From: an uncultured SAR86 cluster bacterium
Lineage (GTDB): Bacteria; Pseudomonadota; Gammaproteobacteria; Magnimaribacterales; TMED112
DNA: 53,880 nucleotides
Direction: 5' to 3'
Assembly: GCA_902619265.1 (NCBI GenBank)
Contig: CACNDL010000006.1
Coordinates: 1-53,880 of the forward strand
The notes under the pieces are model-generated. The model was not told the origin of the DNA and searched no databases. It saw only the letters and a program-made list of their open reading frames with translations. Every line of letters begins with the position of its first letter. Position 1 is the stretch's first letter. A program made the position numbers and the translations under genes. Positions 17,577-25,262 of this stretch are shown in pieces.

Positions 17577-18357
17577 GCCAAAAGTATTATTCGAAGATCA
17601 TGGCAACATTGCTGTGATTAAATTAAATAGACCTGAAAAAAGAAATGCATTAGATCCAGAAACGGTCTTGATGTTTAATGAATTCTCAGAAAAAGCAAAA
17701 GATCCTAAATTCAGAGCCGTTATAGTCACAGGAGATGAAAGTGCTTTCTGCGGTGGCGCTGATATTACTGCTGCCGCTTCAGAAGACGGCATGGGTTGGG
17801 AAAGTGTCGAACAAGCTCTTAACGAAGGCTACCATGTTGGCTTAAATAATTTGATCTATATGGATAAGGTTGTGATAGCAGCTGTTGAGGGTGCTTGTGC
17901 AGGCATTGGTTGTGCTTATTACTTAAGCTCAGACATAGCAGTTATGGCAAAATCTAGTTTTTTTCAAATCGGTTTTTCTAAAATAGCTTTGATTCCAGAT
18001 GGTGGATCTAATTGGTTATTAACTAAAGTGGTAGGCTATCAACAAGCATTTAGAATGGCGGCTGAAGCTAAAAGAGTTTCTGCCGAAGAATGCCAAAGTT
18101 TAGGCATGTGTTCAGAAATATGTGAGGATGGCTCTGCTCTAAATACTGCAATGGAATTAGCAAAGCATTATGCTGAGTTGGCGCCAAGGGCAATTTTTAA
18201 GACCAAACACTTGATGAGAGATAGTTTTAATAAATCCTATGAACAGAATCTAAAAGACGAAGCCCAGATGCAAGAAGATATGGTTGGTCGAAAAGATAAT
18301 ATAGAAGGTGTGATGGCTTTTGTTGAAAAAAGAAAACCAAAATTCACAGGCGAATAA
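17569..18357 (+). CDS. Crotonase-family enzyme, PaaG-like isomerase type
   Basis: The fold is that of enoyl-CoA hydratase/isomerase: IKLNRPEKRNALD at residues 17-29, the oxyanion-hole segment AFCGGADI (59-66) and EGACAGIGC (108-115). The two Glu residues that define hydratases are not in place: the first is Ala116 and the second region reads GFSKIALIPDGG. That pattern, with Asp144, matches PaaG (1,2-epoxyphenylacetyl-CoA isomerase) and related delta-isomerases. The substrate cannot be told from sequence. The other paa genes are not here. The start overlaps tilS by eight bases. Confidence 0.85.
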   Translation: MSEPKVLFEDHGNIAVIKLNRPEKRNALDPETVLMFNEFSEKAKDPKFRAVIVTGDESAFCGGADITAAASEDGMGWESVEQALNEGYHVGLNNLIYMDKVVIAAVEGACAGIGCAYYLSSDIAVMAKSSFFQIGFSKIALIPDGGSNWLLTKVVGYQQAFRMAAEAKRVSAEECQSLGMCSEICEDGSALNTAMELAKHYAELAPRAIFKTKHLMRDSFNKSYEQNLKDEAQMQEDMVGRKDNIEGVMAFVEKRKPKFTGE

Positions 18358-18799
18358 CTACATAATAGAAAATTTTTCTGAACATCATTTAGATGATGTC
18401 ATGGATATTGAAATTCATGCCAATCCCACACCTTGGTCAAAACATATTTTTGAAAAAATTCTTGAACAAAGATCATTAAGCTTTGTCATTATCTTAAATT
18501 CGCAAATTGTTGGTTTTTGTATAGCTAACAAAGTATTAGACGAATGCCATTTGCAAAATATTTCTGTACTTGAGGCTATGCGCAGACAAGGGGTGGGTAA
18601 TTACATGTTGGATATTCTAAAAAAGAGGATGAGCTTGTCTGGTATCACGGCTATTTTGCTTGAAGTAAGGAGATCAAACAAAATTGCTCAGGATTTTTAT
18701 CGCAGAAACGGCTTCCAAGAGCTTTCAATCAGAAAAGATTATTACCAAACAAAGAACGGAAGAGAGGATGCGATTATTATGTGCCTAAAAGGACTTTAA
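18320..18799 (+). CDS. rimI: Ribosomal protein S18-alanine N-acetyltransferase
   Basis: This GNAT acetyltransferase closely resembles RimI, which acetylates the N-terminal Ala of S18. The acetyl-CoA loop is RRQGVGNYML, and the C-terminus YYQTKNGREDAIIMCL is almost the RimI signature (YYPTTDGREDAIIMAL). The start is uncertain. The family N-terminus needs residues before the echA-like stop, yet no ATG or GTG is available there. TTG codons at 18320 or 18323 are therefore the best starts, giving a 35-38 bp overlap with the preceding gene. An ATG at 18401 would remove the first strand. The 3' end overlaps the convergent gpx by 23 bp. Confidence 0.85.
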   Translation: MLKKENQNSQANNYIIENFSEHHLDDVMDIEIHANPTPWSKHIFEKILEQRSLSFVIILNSQIVGFCIANKVLDECHLQNISVLEAMRRQGVGNYMLDILKKRMSLSGITAILLEVRRSNKIAQDFYRRNGFQELSIRKDYYQTKNGREDAIIMCLKGL

Positions 18800-19265
18800 T
18801 TTCACTTTCTAAATTTTCAGGAAAATCCAGCGAGCCATATCTTTTCACAACTTGACCATTTTTATTAACAAGAAACTTTGAAAAATTCCATTTCACAGAT
18901 TCAGTGCCCATAAAGCCTTTTATTTGTTGTTTTAAAAACTTAAAAAGTGGTTCTGCTTTATTGCCATTTATTTCAACCTTACTAAAGATTGGAAAGGTGA
19001 CAGCATAGTTTTTGGTACAGAATTCTTTGATATCTTGTTCGCTGCCTTTTTCTTGTGAACCAAATTGATTGCAAGGGAAGGCAAGCACTTCAAAACCATC
19101 CTTTGAGTATTTCTCATATAAATCTTGCAGGCCTTTGTACTGGGGAGTAAAGCCACAAGTTGAAGCAACATTTACTATTAGTAAAACTTTATCTTTGTAG
19201 TCTGACATAGCAACTTCTTTGCCGTTAATGTCTTTTACTTTGTAATCGTAAACAGTTTCTTTCAT
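18777..19265 (-). CDS. Glutathione peroxidase (Cys type)
   Basis: A thiol peroxidase of the GPx family that reduces hydroperoxides. Counting from the ATG at 19265, the peroxidatic Cys is C37 in NVASTCGFTPQY, a Cys rather than selenocysteine. Q67 lies in FPCNQFG, and W126-N127 lie in VKWNFSKFLV, completing the catalytic tetrad. C65 of FPCNQFG may act as a resolving Cys, as in thioredoxin-dependent members. At about 162 aa it has the usual length of bacterial BtuE/GPx. A TTG at 19286 would add seven residues that do not fit the family. It is convergent with rimI (23 bp overlap) and divergent from the ElaA-like gene. Confidence 0.93.
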   Translation of the reverse strand: MKETVYDYKVKDINGKEVAMSDYKDKVLLIVNVASTCGFTPQYKGLQDLYEKYSKDGFEVLAFPCNQFGSQEKGSEQDIKEFCTKNYAVTFPIFSKVEINGNKAEPLFKFLKQQIKGFMGTESVKWNFSKFLVNKNGQVVKRYGSLDFPENLESEIKVLLGT

Positions 19266-19286
19266 AATTTCTTTATGTCCAATCAA

Positions 19287-19730
19287 ATGAGACCAGTCAT
19301 AATAAAAAGTTTTGAGGAATTAAACAAGGCTGAACTCTACCAAATCATACAGTTGCGAATAGCTGTCTTTATTGTCGAACAAGATTGTCCGTATCCTGAT
19401 TTAGATGACATGGATCAAGATGCGCAACATTTGTGGATTGAGGATGCAGGTGAGATAGTTTGCTATCTAAGAATAAACCCAGCAGGCTCTAGATTTGCAG
19501 AGCCATCCCTAGGGCGTATTGTGACAAAGAAGAGCCATAGAAAGCAAGGTTTAGCAGAGACACTAATCAATAAAGCTATAAATTTGGTCTGCGAGGAAGA
19601 ATCCAGGGCTATTAGAATTTCAGCTCAGTGCTATCTAGAAAAATATTACGAAAAGTTTGGCTTTATTAAAGCTAGTGAGGAATACTTAGAAGATGATATT
19701 CCTCATATTGAGATGTTAAGAGATGTATAA
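19287..19730 (+). CDS. ElaA-like GNAT acetyltransferase
   Basis: The protein matches the ElaA family of GNAT acetyltransferases, whose substrate is unknown. ELYQIIQLRIAVFIVEQDCPYPDLDDMD corresponds to the ElaA hallmark LYxLLxLRxxVFVVEQxCPYxDxD. The acetyl-CoA site is RIVTKKSHRKQGLAETLI, and the C-terminus YEKFGFIKAS..YLEDDIPHIEM is also ElaA-like. I chose the ATG at 19287 because the distance to the LR.AVF.VEQ motif then equals that in E. coli. The ATG at 19275 would add four residues. Only about 21 bp separates this start from that of the divergent gpx. The 3' end overlaps the next gene by eight bases. Confidence 0.88.
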   Translation: MRPVIIKSFEELNKAELYQIIQLRIAVFIVEQDCPYPDLDDMDQDAQHLWIEDAGEIVCYLRINPAGSRFAEPSLGRIVTKKSHRKQGLAETLINKAINLVCEEESRAIRISAQCYLEKYYEKFGFIKASEEYLEDDIPHIEMLRDV

Positions 19731-20448
19731 AATTAGTAGATCAGCTGTTGAACAACACTTAAATTGCCAAAGATGTTTTTATTTAGCTTATAAACATAAA
19801 ATTAGACCACCCAGCCTACCTTTTACCTTAAATAGTGCAGTAGATAATCTTTGTAAAAACGAATTTGATCACTATCGAGCTAAAGCAGAACCTCACCCCA
19901 TGTTTATTGAGCATGATATAGATGCTGTACCTTTTGCGCATGAGAAAATGGACGAATGGCGAAATAATTTCAAAGGTATTAGACATATTGATGAGAGTGC
20001 TGGTTATAACTTTGGGGGTGCAGTAGATGATGTCTGGCAAAAACCAAACGGAGACTTAATAGTAGTAGATGTTAAGTCTACGTCTAAGAATGTATTTGAT
20101 TGGGAAGATACTTATTCAAAGTGGGAATATGCAAAAGGTTATCAAAGACAACTAGAAATGTACCAATGGCTGTTCAGAAAAAATGGTTTTGAAGTTGCGC
20201 CTGAAGCTTACCTTGTCTATTACAACGGTAAAAAAAATGAGCCCATGTTCAATCAGAGATTAGAATTTGATTTACATCTAGTTAGATTAGAGTGCGATGA
20301 TAGTTGGGTTGAAGACGCAATTCTAGCAGCAATAAAAACACTTGATAGTGACGTTATGCCAAAACCTTCACCAACTTGTGAGAATTGTAATTATCTGAGA
20401 AAACGTTGGGAAGTATCTCAAAGAGATCCAAAAAAGTTGGTTGAATAG
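19723..20448 (+). CDS. Cas4/RecB-like PD-(D/E)XK nuclease with two Cys pairs
   Basis: The PD-(D/E)XK nuclease core is readable: GGAVDDVW with D102, LIVVDVKST with D116 and K118, and QLEMY as the QxxxY motif (Q143, Y147), as in RecB and Cas4 nucleases. Cysteines occur as a CxxC pair at the N-terminus (C15, C18 in NCQRCFYL) and another at the C-terminus (C219, C222 in TCENCNYL). They suggest a metal or iron-sulfur site that closes the fold. There are no cas genes or helicase beside it, so a role in CRISPR or double-strand break repair is not shown. It overlaps the ElaA-like gene by eight bases. Family placement is solid and function is open. Confidence 0.8.
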   Translation: MYKISRSAVEQHLNCQRCFYLAYKHKIRPPSLPFTLNSAVDNLCKNEFDHYRAKAEPHPMFIEHDIDAVPFAHEKMDEWRNNFKGIRHIDESAGYNFGGAVDDVWQKPNGDLIVVDVKSTSKNVFDWEDTYSKWEYAKGYQRQLEMYQWLFRKNGFEVAPEAYLVYYNGKKNEPMFNQRLEFDLHLVRLECDDSWVEDAILAAIKTLDSDVMPKPSPTCENCNYLRKRWEVSQRDPKKLVE

Positions 20449-20465
20449 TCTATTTTAGATTATTC
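20443..20465. other. 10-bp inverted repeat spanning two convergent stop codons
   Basis: GAATAGTCTA (20443-20452) and TAGATTATTC (20456-20465) pair over ten positions with one G-T, around a TTT loop. The stem contains the TAG stop of the nuclease and the TAG stop of the convergent SDR. It is AT-rich and no U-tract follows directly, so it is at best a weak 3'-end structure. Confidence 0.4.
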
Positions 20466-21103
20466 ATTCCGCCATCAACACGAACAACTTGTCCAGTCAT
20501 CCAGTTATTGTGAGCATCCAGTAAAAAATCGATTGTTTTAGCAATTTTTTTAGGATCACCAATCTCTTTCATTGGATTTCTCTCTTTACTTGCCTCAATC
20601 AGTCGGTCGGTTTTTAAAAGATTGGTTGAAAGATTAGTCTCTGTTAGAGAAGGTGCAACCACATTAAAGCAAACTTTTGCGTTAGTGTATTCTGACGCAA
20701 GAGCTCTAGCCATACCTTCTAAGGCTGACTTAGAAGCACCTATGCTGGCATGGAACGGTAGGCCAATATTTGCTGCCACGCTTGATATAAATACTACACT
20801 TGCACCGTCTGCCTCTTTGAGTTTATTGATAACTTTTTTCACGACTTTAGATGCACCCAGGACATTAATTTTAAAATCGTTAAGAAAATCTTCTTCTTTC
20901 AGCATCGTGAAAGGTTTCAGATTTATTGTGCCAGGAAAATAAACTAACCCATCAATATCTGATACGTCATCTAGCTCAGATAAATCGCCATCAAGATTTA
21001 AAGTTCCTTCTGATCGAGAAAAAGTCAAAAATTCCCTCTCAGAGTTTTCTTGTAATGCTTGAGCTATTGTGGAATTAGCACCTATTAATAATGTTCTTGC
21101 CAT
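20450..21103 (-). CDS. Short-chain dehydrogenase/reductase lacking the catalytic Tyr
   Basis: A Rossmann-fold SDR. The nucleotide loop is GANSTIAQAL, the Ser region reads VVFISSVAANIG, and the C-terminus WMTGQVVRVDGGMNNLK is classical. The active-site segment reads FHASIGASKSALEGM. The Lys is present (K125 from the ATG), but the position four before it, normally Tyr, is Ile121. I recall SDR subgroups with HASI.AAK-type segments, so this may be a subfamily trait rather than decay. I use the ATG at 21103; a TTG just upstream is also in frame. The gene follows valS by 29 bp without a Shine-Dalgarno. The substrate is unknown and catalysis is uncertain. Confidence 0.85.
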   Translation of the reverse strand: MARTLLIGANSTIAQALQENSEREFLTFSRSEGTLNLDGDLSELDDVSDIDGLVYFPGTINLKPFTMLKEEDFLNDFKINVLGASKVVKKVINKLKEADGASVVFISSVAANIGLPFHASIGASKSALEGMARALASEYTNAKVCFNVVAPSLTETNLSTNLLKTDRLIEASKERNPMKEIGDPKKIAKTIDFLLDAHNNWMTGQVVRVDGGMNNLK

Positions 21104-21132
21104 CAAACAGTTGTAGGGACGTTTATTGTTTT

Positions 21133-23358
21133 TTAAAGATCCATCAATGAACCATCTTTAAAAACTAGTTCATTAATTTCTTCTGTGATGAAAGGACAGA
21201 AGGGGTGCATCATGAGTAGAATTTTCTTTAACATTGGATGAAGATTTGCTGTTTCACCCGATGCCTTACAATCTTCAATGTATTTGTCGCAGAACTTACC
21301 CCAGAAAAATTCATAAACCTCATTGACCGCAAAATCCAGACGGTATTCAGTAATATTTTTTTGAATTTGTTCATTAACTTTATTAAATTCCTCTTCAATC
21401 CATTTATCGGAATCATTCTTAGCAACGAATTCCTTTGACTCCAGAGGGTAATTATTGATGAACCGTGCAGCATTCCAGATTTTATTACAGAAATTTCTAT
21501 ACCCTTTTAATCGACCAAGCTCAAAGCTGATATCTCTAGTATGAGTCGCTAGTGAATAAAATGTCATACGCACGGCATCGGTACCGTATGAATCGATGCC
21601 ATTAGGAAATTGTTTGCGGGTTTTGCGCTCAATTTTTTCTGCTAAGCCTTCTTGCATTAAATTAGATGTTCTTTTGGTAACTAAATCTTCTAGGTTAATC
21701 CCATAGATAAGATCAATCGGATCGATAATATTGCCTTTAGATTTTGACATTTTTTGACCATTTTCATCTCTGATCAAACCAGTCACATAAACGTCTTTAA
21801 ATGGGACTTTACCCGTAAACTCTAAACTCATCATCATCATTCTGGCTACCCAGAAAAAGATAATGTCAAAACCAGTAACCAACAAAGTAGTTGGAAAAAA
21901 CTTTTTAAAGTCCGCAGTATCTTCTGGCCAACCTAATGAACCAAAAGGCCATAGTGAGGCTGAGAACCACGTATCCAAAACATCCTCTTCTTGCGTTAGT
22001 TCACGTGTATCAAGTTGATAAAATTCACGTACTTCATCTTCGTCGTATCCAACATAAGTATTACCTTCGCTATCATGCCAGGCAGGAATGCGGTGTCCCC
22101 ACCAAATTTGTCTACTGATACACCAATCTTGAATATTATCCATCCAATTGAAGTAGGTTTTATCCCAATTGCCTGGATGGAAAACTACTTCACCTTTATT
22201 TACAGCATCATTAGCTTTTTGGGCCATTTCTTCTGTTTTTACGTACCACTGATAACTAAGTTTTGGCTCAATGACTATGTTAGATCTCTCTCCTCTAGGA
22301 ACACTTATGTGATGTTTTTCTTCTTTAACAAGTAATTCTTTATTTTTTAGTTCTTCTAAAACAGCTTTTCTCACCTTGAAACGATCAAGGTTATTAAATG
22401 GTGCTGGAACCATATCATTTGAGAAGGCTTCGTCAGTAAAAATATTTATTGGGGCAAAATCCTCAAGCTTATCTGAGGTTTGTACTTTGCCATCTACTTC
22501 ATGCAACGCATATTTCTTACCAATATCGTAATCGTTGAAGTCATGACCTGGTGTAATCTTCAAACAACCGGTTCCAAATTCCATATCTACGTATTCATCT
22601 CCTATGACCGGAATTTTTCTGCCGACAAAGGGCAATTCAACGTACTTGCCAATATGATGTTTGAATCTATCATCGTTGGGATTCACTGCTACAGCCATAT
22701 CACCAAACATGGTTTCTGGTCTTGTGGTTGCGACAATAAGAATTTCATCTGAATCCGCTAGTGGATAGGAAATATGCCAAAGCACACCATCTTTTTCTTG
22801 TCGGACTACCTCAAGATCTGAAACGGCAGTTTTCAAAGATGGATCCCAGTTGACCAAACGATAGCCACGATAAATTTTATCTTTGCGGTAGAGTTCAACA
22901 AACGCCTTATTAACACCTTTGCAAAAATCATCGTCGTAAGTGAATCTGTATTTATCCCATTCAACTGTGATACCTAGTCGTTTCATCTGAGCTGAAATCT
23001 CACCTTCTGAGTAATCTTTCCATTTCCATACTTCTTCAAGGAATTTTTCACGGCCTAAGTCATCTTTAGATTTGCCTTCATTCAGTAAATTATTTTCCAC
23101 AACCATTTGTGTAGCTATCCCAGCATGGTCTGTCCCAACTTGCCAATAAGAATCGGTGCCATTCATATGATGGTATCTGGTATAAAAATCCATGATGGCA
23201 TATTGAAAGCTATGGCCCATGTGTAATGTGCCTGTCACATTTGGCGGAGGAATAATCTGAGAAAAGTGGTCTTCAGAACCTGGTTTTTCTAATTCACGAT
23301 CAGCCCAAATTTTTGACCATTTTTCTTCAATTTGTATGGGTGAATATTGTGCTTCCAT
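21133..23358 (-). CDS. valS: Valine--tRNA ligase with shortened C-terminus
   Basis: A class I aminoacyl-tRNA synthetase. PPPNVTGTLHMGH is the HIGH-type motif (about residues 37-49) and GQKMSKSKGN is KMSKS. The CP1 editing domain is present, with ATTRPETMFGD and KITPGHDFNDYDIGKKY. DWCISRQIWWGHRIPAW and GFDIIFFWVARM are valine-enzyme signatures. The protein stops at MHPFCPFITEEINELVFKDG, within the anticodon-binding domain. Its 741 aa compare with 951 in E. coli. The C-terminal segment and coiled-coil arm that contact the tRNA elbow are missing. The SDR gene begins 29 bp later, leaving no room for a frameshifted tail. It overlaps holC by one base. Confidence 0.95.
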   Translation of the reverse strand: MEAQYSPIQIEEKWSKIWADRELEKPGSEDHFSQIIPPPNVTGTLHMGHSFQYAIMDFYTRYHHMNGTDSYWQVGTDHAGIATQMVVENNLLNEGKSKDDLGREKFLEEVWKWKDYSEGEISAQMKRLGITVEWDKYRFTYDDDFCKGVNKAFVELYRKDKIYRGYRLVNWDPSLKTAVSDLEVVRQEKDGVLWHISYPLADSDEILIVATTRPETMFGDMAVAVNPNDDRFKHHIGKYVELPFVGRKIPVIGDEYVDMEFGTGCLKITPGHDFNDYDIGKKYALHEVDGKVQTSDKLEDFAPINIFTDEAFSNDMVPAPFNNLDRFKVRKAVLEELKNKELLVKEEKHHISVPRGERSNIVIEPKLSYQWYVKTEEMAQKANDAVNKGEVVFHPGNWDKTYFNWMDNIQDWCISRQIWWGHRIPAWHDSEGNTYVGYDEDEVREFYQLDTRELTQEEDVLDTWFSASLWPFGSLGWPEDTADFKKFFPTTLLVTGFDIIFFWVARMMMMSLEFTGKVPFKDVYVTGLIRDENGQKMSKSKGNIIDPIDLIYGINLEDLVTKRTSNLMQEGLAEKIERKTRKQFPNGIDSYGTDAVRMTFYSLATHTRDISFELGRLKGYRNFCNKIWNAARFINNYPLESKEFVAKNDSDKWIEEEFNKVNEQIQKNITEYRLDFAVNEVYEFFWGKFCDKYIEDCKASGETANLHPMLKKILLMMHPFCPFITEEINELVFKDGSLMDL

Positions 23359-23762
23359 TAAACTGCTTCGTGACTTAAATCGAAATTATTCTTCTTCAGA
23401 TTAGCATAAAGCTCACGCGATGCTTTAGTGATGTCTTCATCTGCTTTTGTTGTGTACACGTAAACATTTTCACAGACATTAGTTGGTAGTTCTAAAACCT
23501 TGTCGCTCAGAATATGAATTTCATCAAATTCATCAGCTGGTTTGGTATCTAATAGTGAGATGTTTTCATCGTAAAGATACTCTATCTTGCCGTTTTCAAA
23601 ATACTTTTGTTGTTGGGCTTTTTTGAATTCATTGCAATGTTTTTCGTCTTTTAAGACGACACATATTGAGTTTTGCATCTGAAAGCCCTCATAAATTTGC
23701 TCTAGCAAAAAGGTTAGGGCTGATTGTTCATCTTTAAAGCCTGAAAAAAAAGTTGCTGCCAT
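23358..23762 (-). CDS. holC: DNA polymerase III chi subunit
   Basis: HolC links the clamp loader to SSB in the replisome. The 134-aa protein fits the family in size and layout: an N-terminal FFSGFKDEQSALTFLLEQIYEGF helix, ICVVLKDEKHCNEF (equivalent to V.V.C.D...A..L) and a later DEIHILSDKVLELP strand. Sequence conservation in this family is low. The call leans heavily on position, because pepA-holC-valS is the fixed gammaproteobacterial order and both neighbours overlap it by one base. Confidence 0.82.
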   Translation of the reverse strand: MAATFFSGFKDEQSALTFLLEQIYEGFQMQNSICVVLKDEKHCNEFKKAQQQKYFENGKIEYLYDENISLLDTKPADEFDEIHILSDKVLELPTNVCENVYVYTTKADEDITKASRELYANLKKNNFDLSHEAV

Positions 23763-25234
23763 TAACGATTACTATTTACATACTCAAACAAGAGGCCGAC
23801 TGGTTTACCAGTTGAGCCTTTATTTTTGCCGTCACCAATATCTGCCACACCTGCAATATCGATGTGAGCCCACTTATAGTCCTCGGTAAATCTTGAGATA
23901 AAACATCCCCCTTCAATTGTTCCAGCCGCTCTGCCAGGGGCAATATTAGCTATATCCGCAAAATTTGAATCTAAATAGCTTTGATATTCATCCCATAGGG
24001 GTAATTGCCATGCTTTCTCTCCAGAGGCATGACCTGCTTCAAGAATTTTATCGACTAGTTTTTGATCATTGCCCATAACGCCTGCAGCAACGTTACCTAA
24101 CGCCACTATTACAGCACCTGTTAAAGTTGCAGTATCTATAACAACTTTTGGATCGTACTTTCCTATGTAGGTTAATACATCGCATAAGACCAATCTGCCC
24201 TCAGCATCAGTATTTAGTACTTCAATAGTTTGGCCTGACATTGAAGTTACAACATCGCCTGGTTTTGTGGCATTGCCCGCTGGCATATTTTCTGTCAAAC
24301 CCACGGCACAAACTAAATTGACTGGGAGCTTTGAAGCTGCAACCGCGCACATTGTCCCAATTACTGAGCCTGCACCAGACATATCCCATTTCATTTCATC
24401 CATTTTTGGGCTAGGTTTTAAACTTATACCACCTGTATCAAACGTTACACCTTTCCCAACTAGAACGATTGGTTTGGCTCCTTTTTTGCCACCTTTGTAT
24501 TCCATTGTGACTAACTTTGCTGGCTCAACACTTCCTTCTGAAACTGATAATAATGATCCCATTCCAAGTTTCTTCATATCTTTTTCTTCAAGGACATCAA
24601 CCTTAAAACCACCAACAGCTTTGCTCAATTCAACCACTTGATTTGCAATGTAAGTTGGAGTGGCATGATTAGCTGGTCTATTGCCCAGATTTCTGGCAGT
24701 ATTAGCACCTCGTCCAACGTTATAACCTAATTCCACTGAGCGTTTCAAAGCAGCACTACTTTTTTCAACACAAATATCTAACTCTTTTAATTTGGCATCC
24801 TTTTTCGTGTTTGGGTTTGTATCTGTATATCGATAAGCAGATTTTTCTGCATATTTTGCAATGTTGAAAGCAAAATTCTTATCTTTAATATGCATTGAGG
24901 TATCAGCAAAAATACTTGCCGATTCAACATTGTATTTATCTAATTGCGCGAATACTCCCATCAACCAGTTCTCTTTTTTATGTTCAGGTTTTTTCTTATC
25001 AAAATCTCTGACGAAAAGGACGTCTCGAGATAAACCAGAAAATTCCTTTGAAACCATCAGTGATGCTTTCGATTCATCCTCAAAAAAGTTTGAAACTTTT
25101 CCTTTGACTTCACTGTCAAATAGTTTTGTTGTTTTTAATGATCCTTTTGAATAGAAAACTACACCAAAGTTGTCATCAGATGCTTCTGAATATTTTTTCA
25201 GTTCGATTTTTTCAAGTGCTTTATAGAATGCCAT
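23762..25234 (-). CDS. pepA: Leucyl aminopeptidase (M17)
   Basis: A cytosolic hexameric zinc/manganese aminopeptidase. In E. coli PepA is also a DNA-binding cofactor in carAB regulation and Xer recombination. VGKGVTFDTGGISLKP and NTDAEGRLVLCDVLTY are the M17 signatures, supplying the Lys, Asp and Glu metal ligands. VTEN-type GLTENMPAGNATKPGDV and GEKAWQLPLWDEY are also present. At 490 aa it is close to 503 in E. coli. AAGGAG lies just upstream of the ATG. It is divergent from lptF with only 28 bp between the starts, as in E. coli, where the same genes diverge. Confidence 0.97.
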   Translation of the reverse strand: MAFYKALEKIELKKYSEASDDNFGVVFYSKGSLKTTKLFDSEVKGKVSNFFEDESKASLMVSKEFSGLSRDVLFVRDFDKKKPEHKKENWLMGVFAQLDKYNVESASIFADTSMHIKDKNFAFNIAKYAEKSAYRYTDTNPNTKKDAKLKELDICVEKSSAALKRSVELGYNVGRGANTARNLGNRPANHATPTYIANQVVELSKAVGGFKVDVLEEKDMKKLGMGSLLSVSEGSVEPAKLVTMEYKGGKKGAKPIVLVGKGVTFDTGGISLKPSPKMDEMKWDMSGAGSVIGTMCAVAASKLPVNLVCAVGLTENMPAGNATKPGDVVTSMSGQTIEVLNTDAEGRLVLCDVLTYIGKYDPKVVIDTATLTGAVIVALGNVAAGVMGNDQKLVDKILEAGHASGEKAWQLPLWDEYQSYLDSNFADIANIAPGRAAGTIEGGCFISRFTEDYKWAHIDIAGVADIGDGKNKGSTGKPVGLLFEYVNSNR

Positions 25235-25262
25235 TTTTTCTCCTTTTTGATATTCTTAAGAA

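Noticed and set aside
19723-20448. Cas4-like gene as evidence for a CRISPR system
   Set aside because: No direct-repeat array and no other cas gene is present anywhere in the window. Stand-alone Cas4/RecB-like nucleases are common.
21103-21135. Possible frameshift hiding a valS C-terminal tail
   Set aside because: Only 29 bp separate the valS stop from the SDR start, and the SDR frame reads as a complete protein. There is no space for the missing 160-170 residues in any frame.
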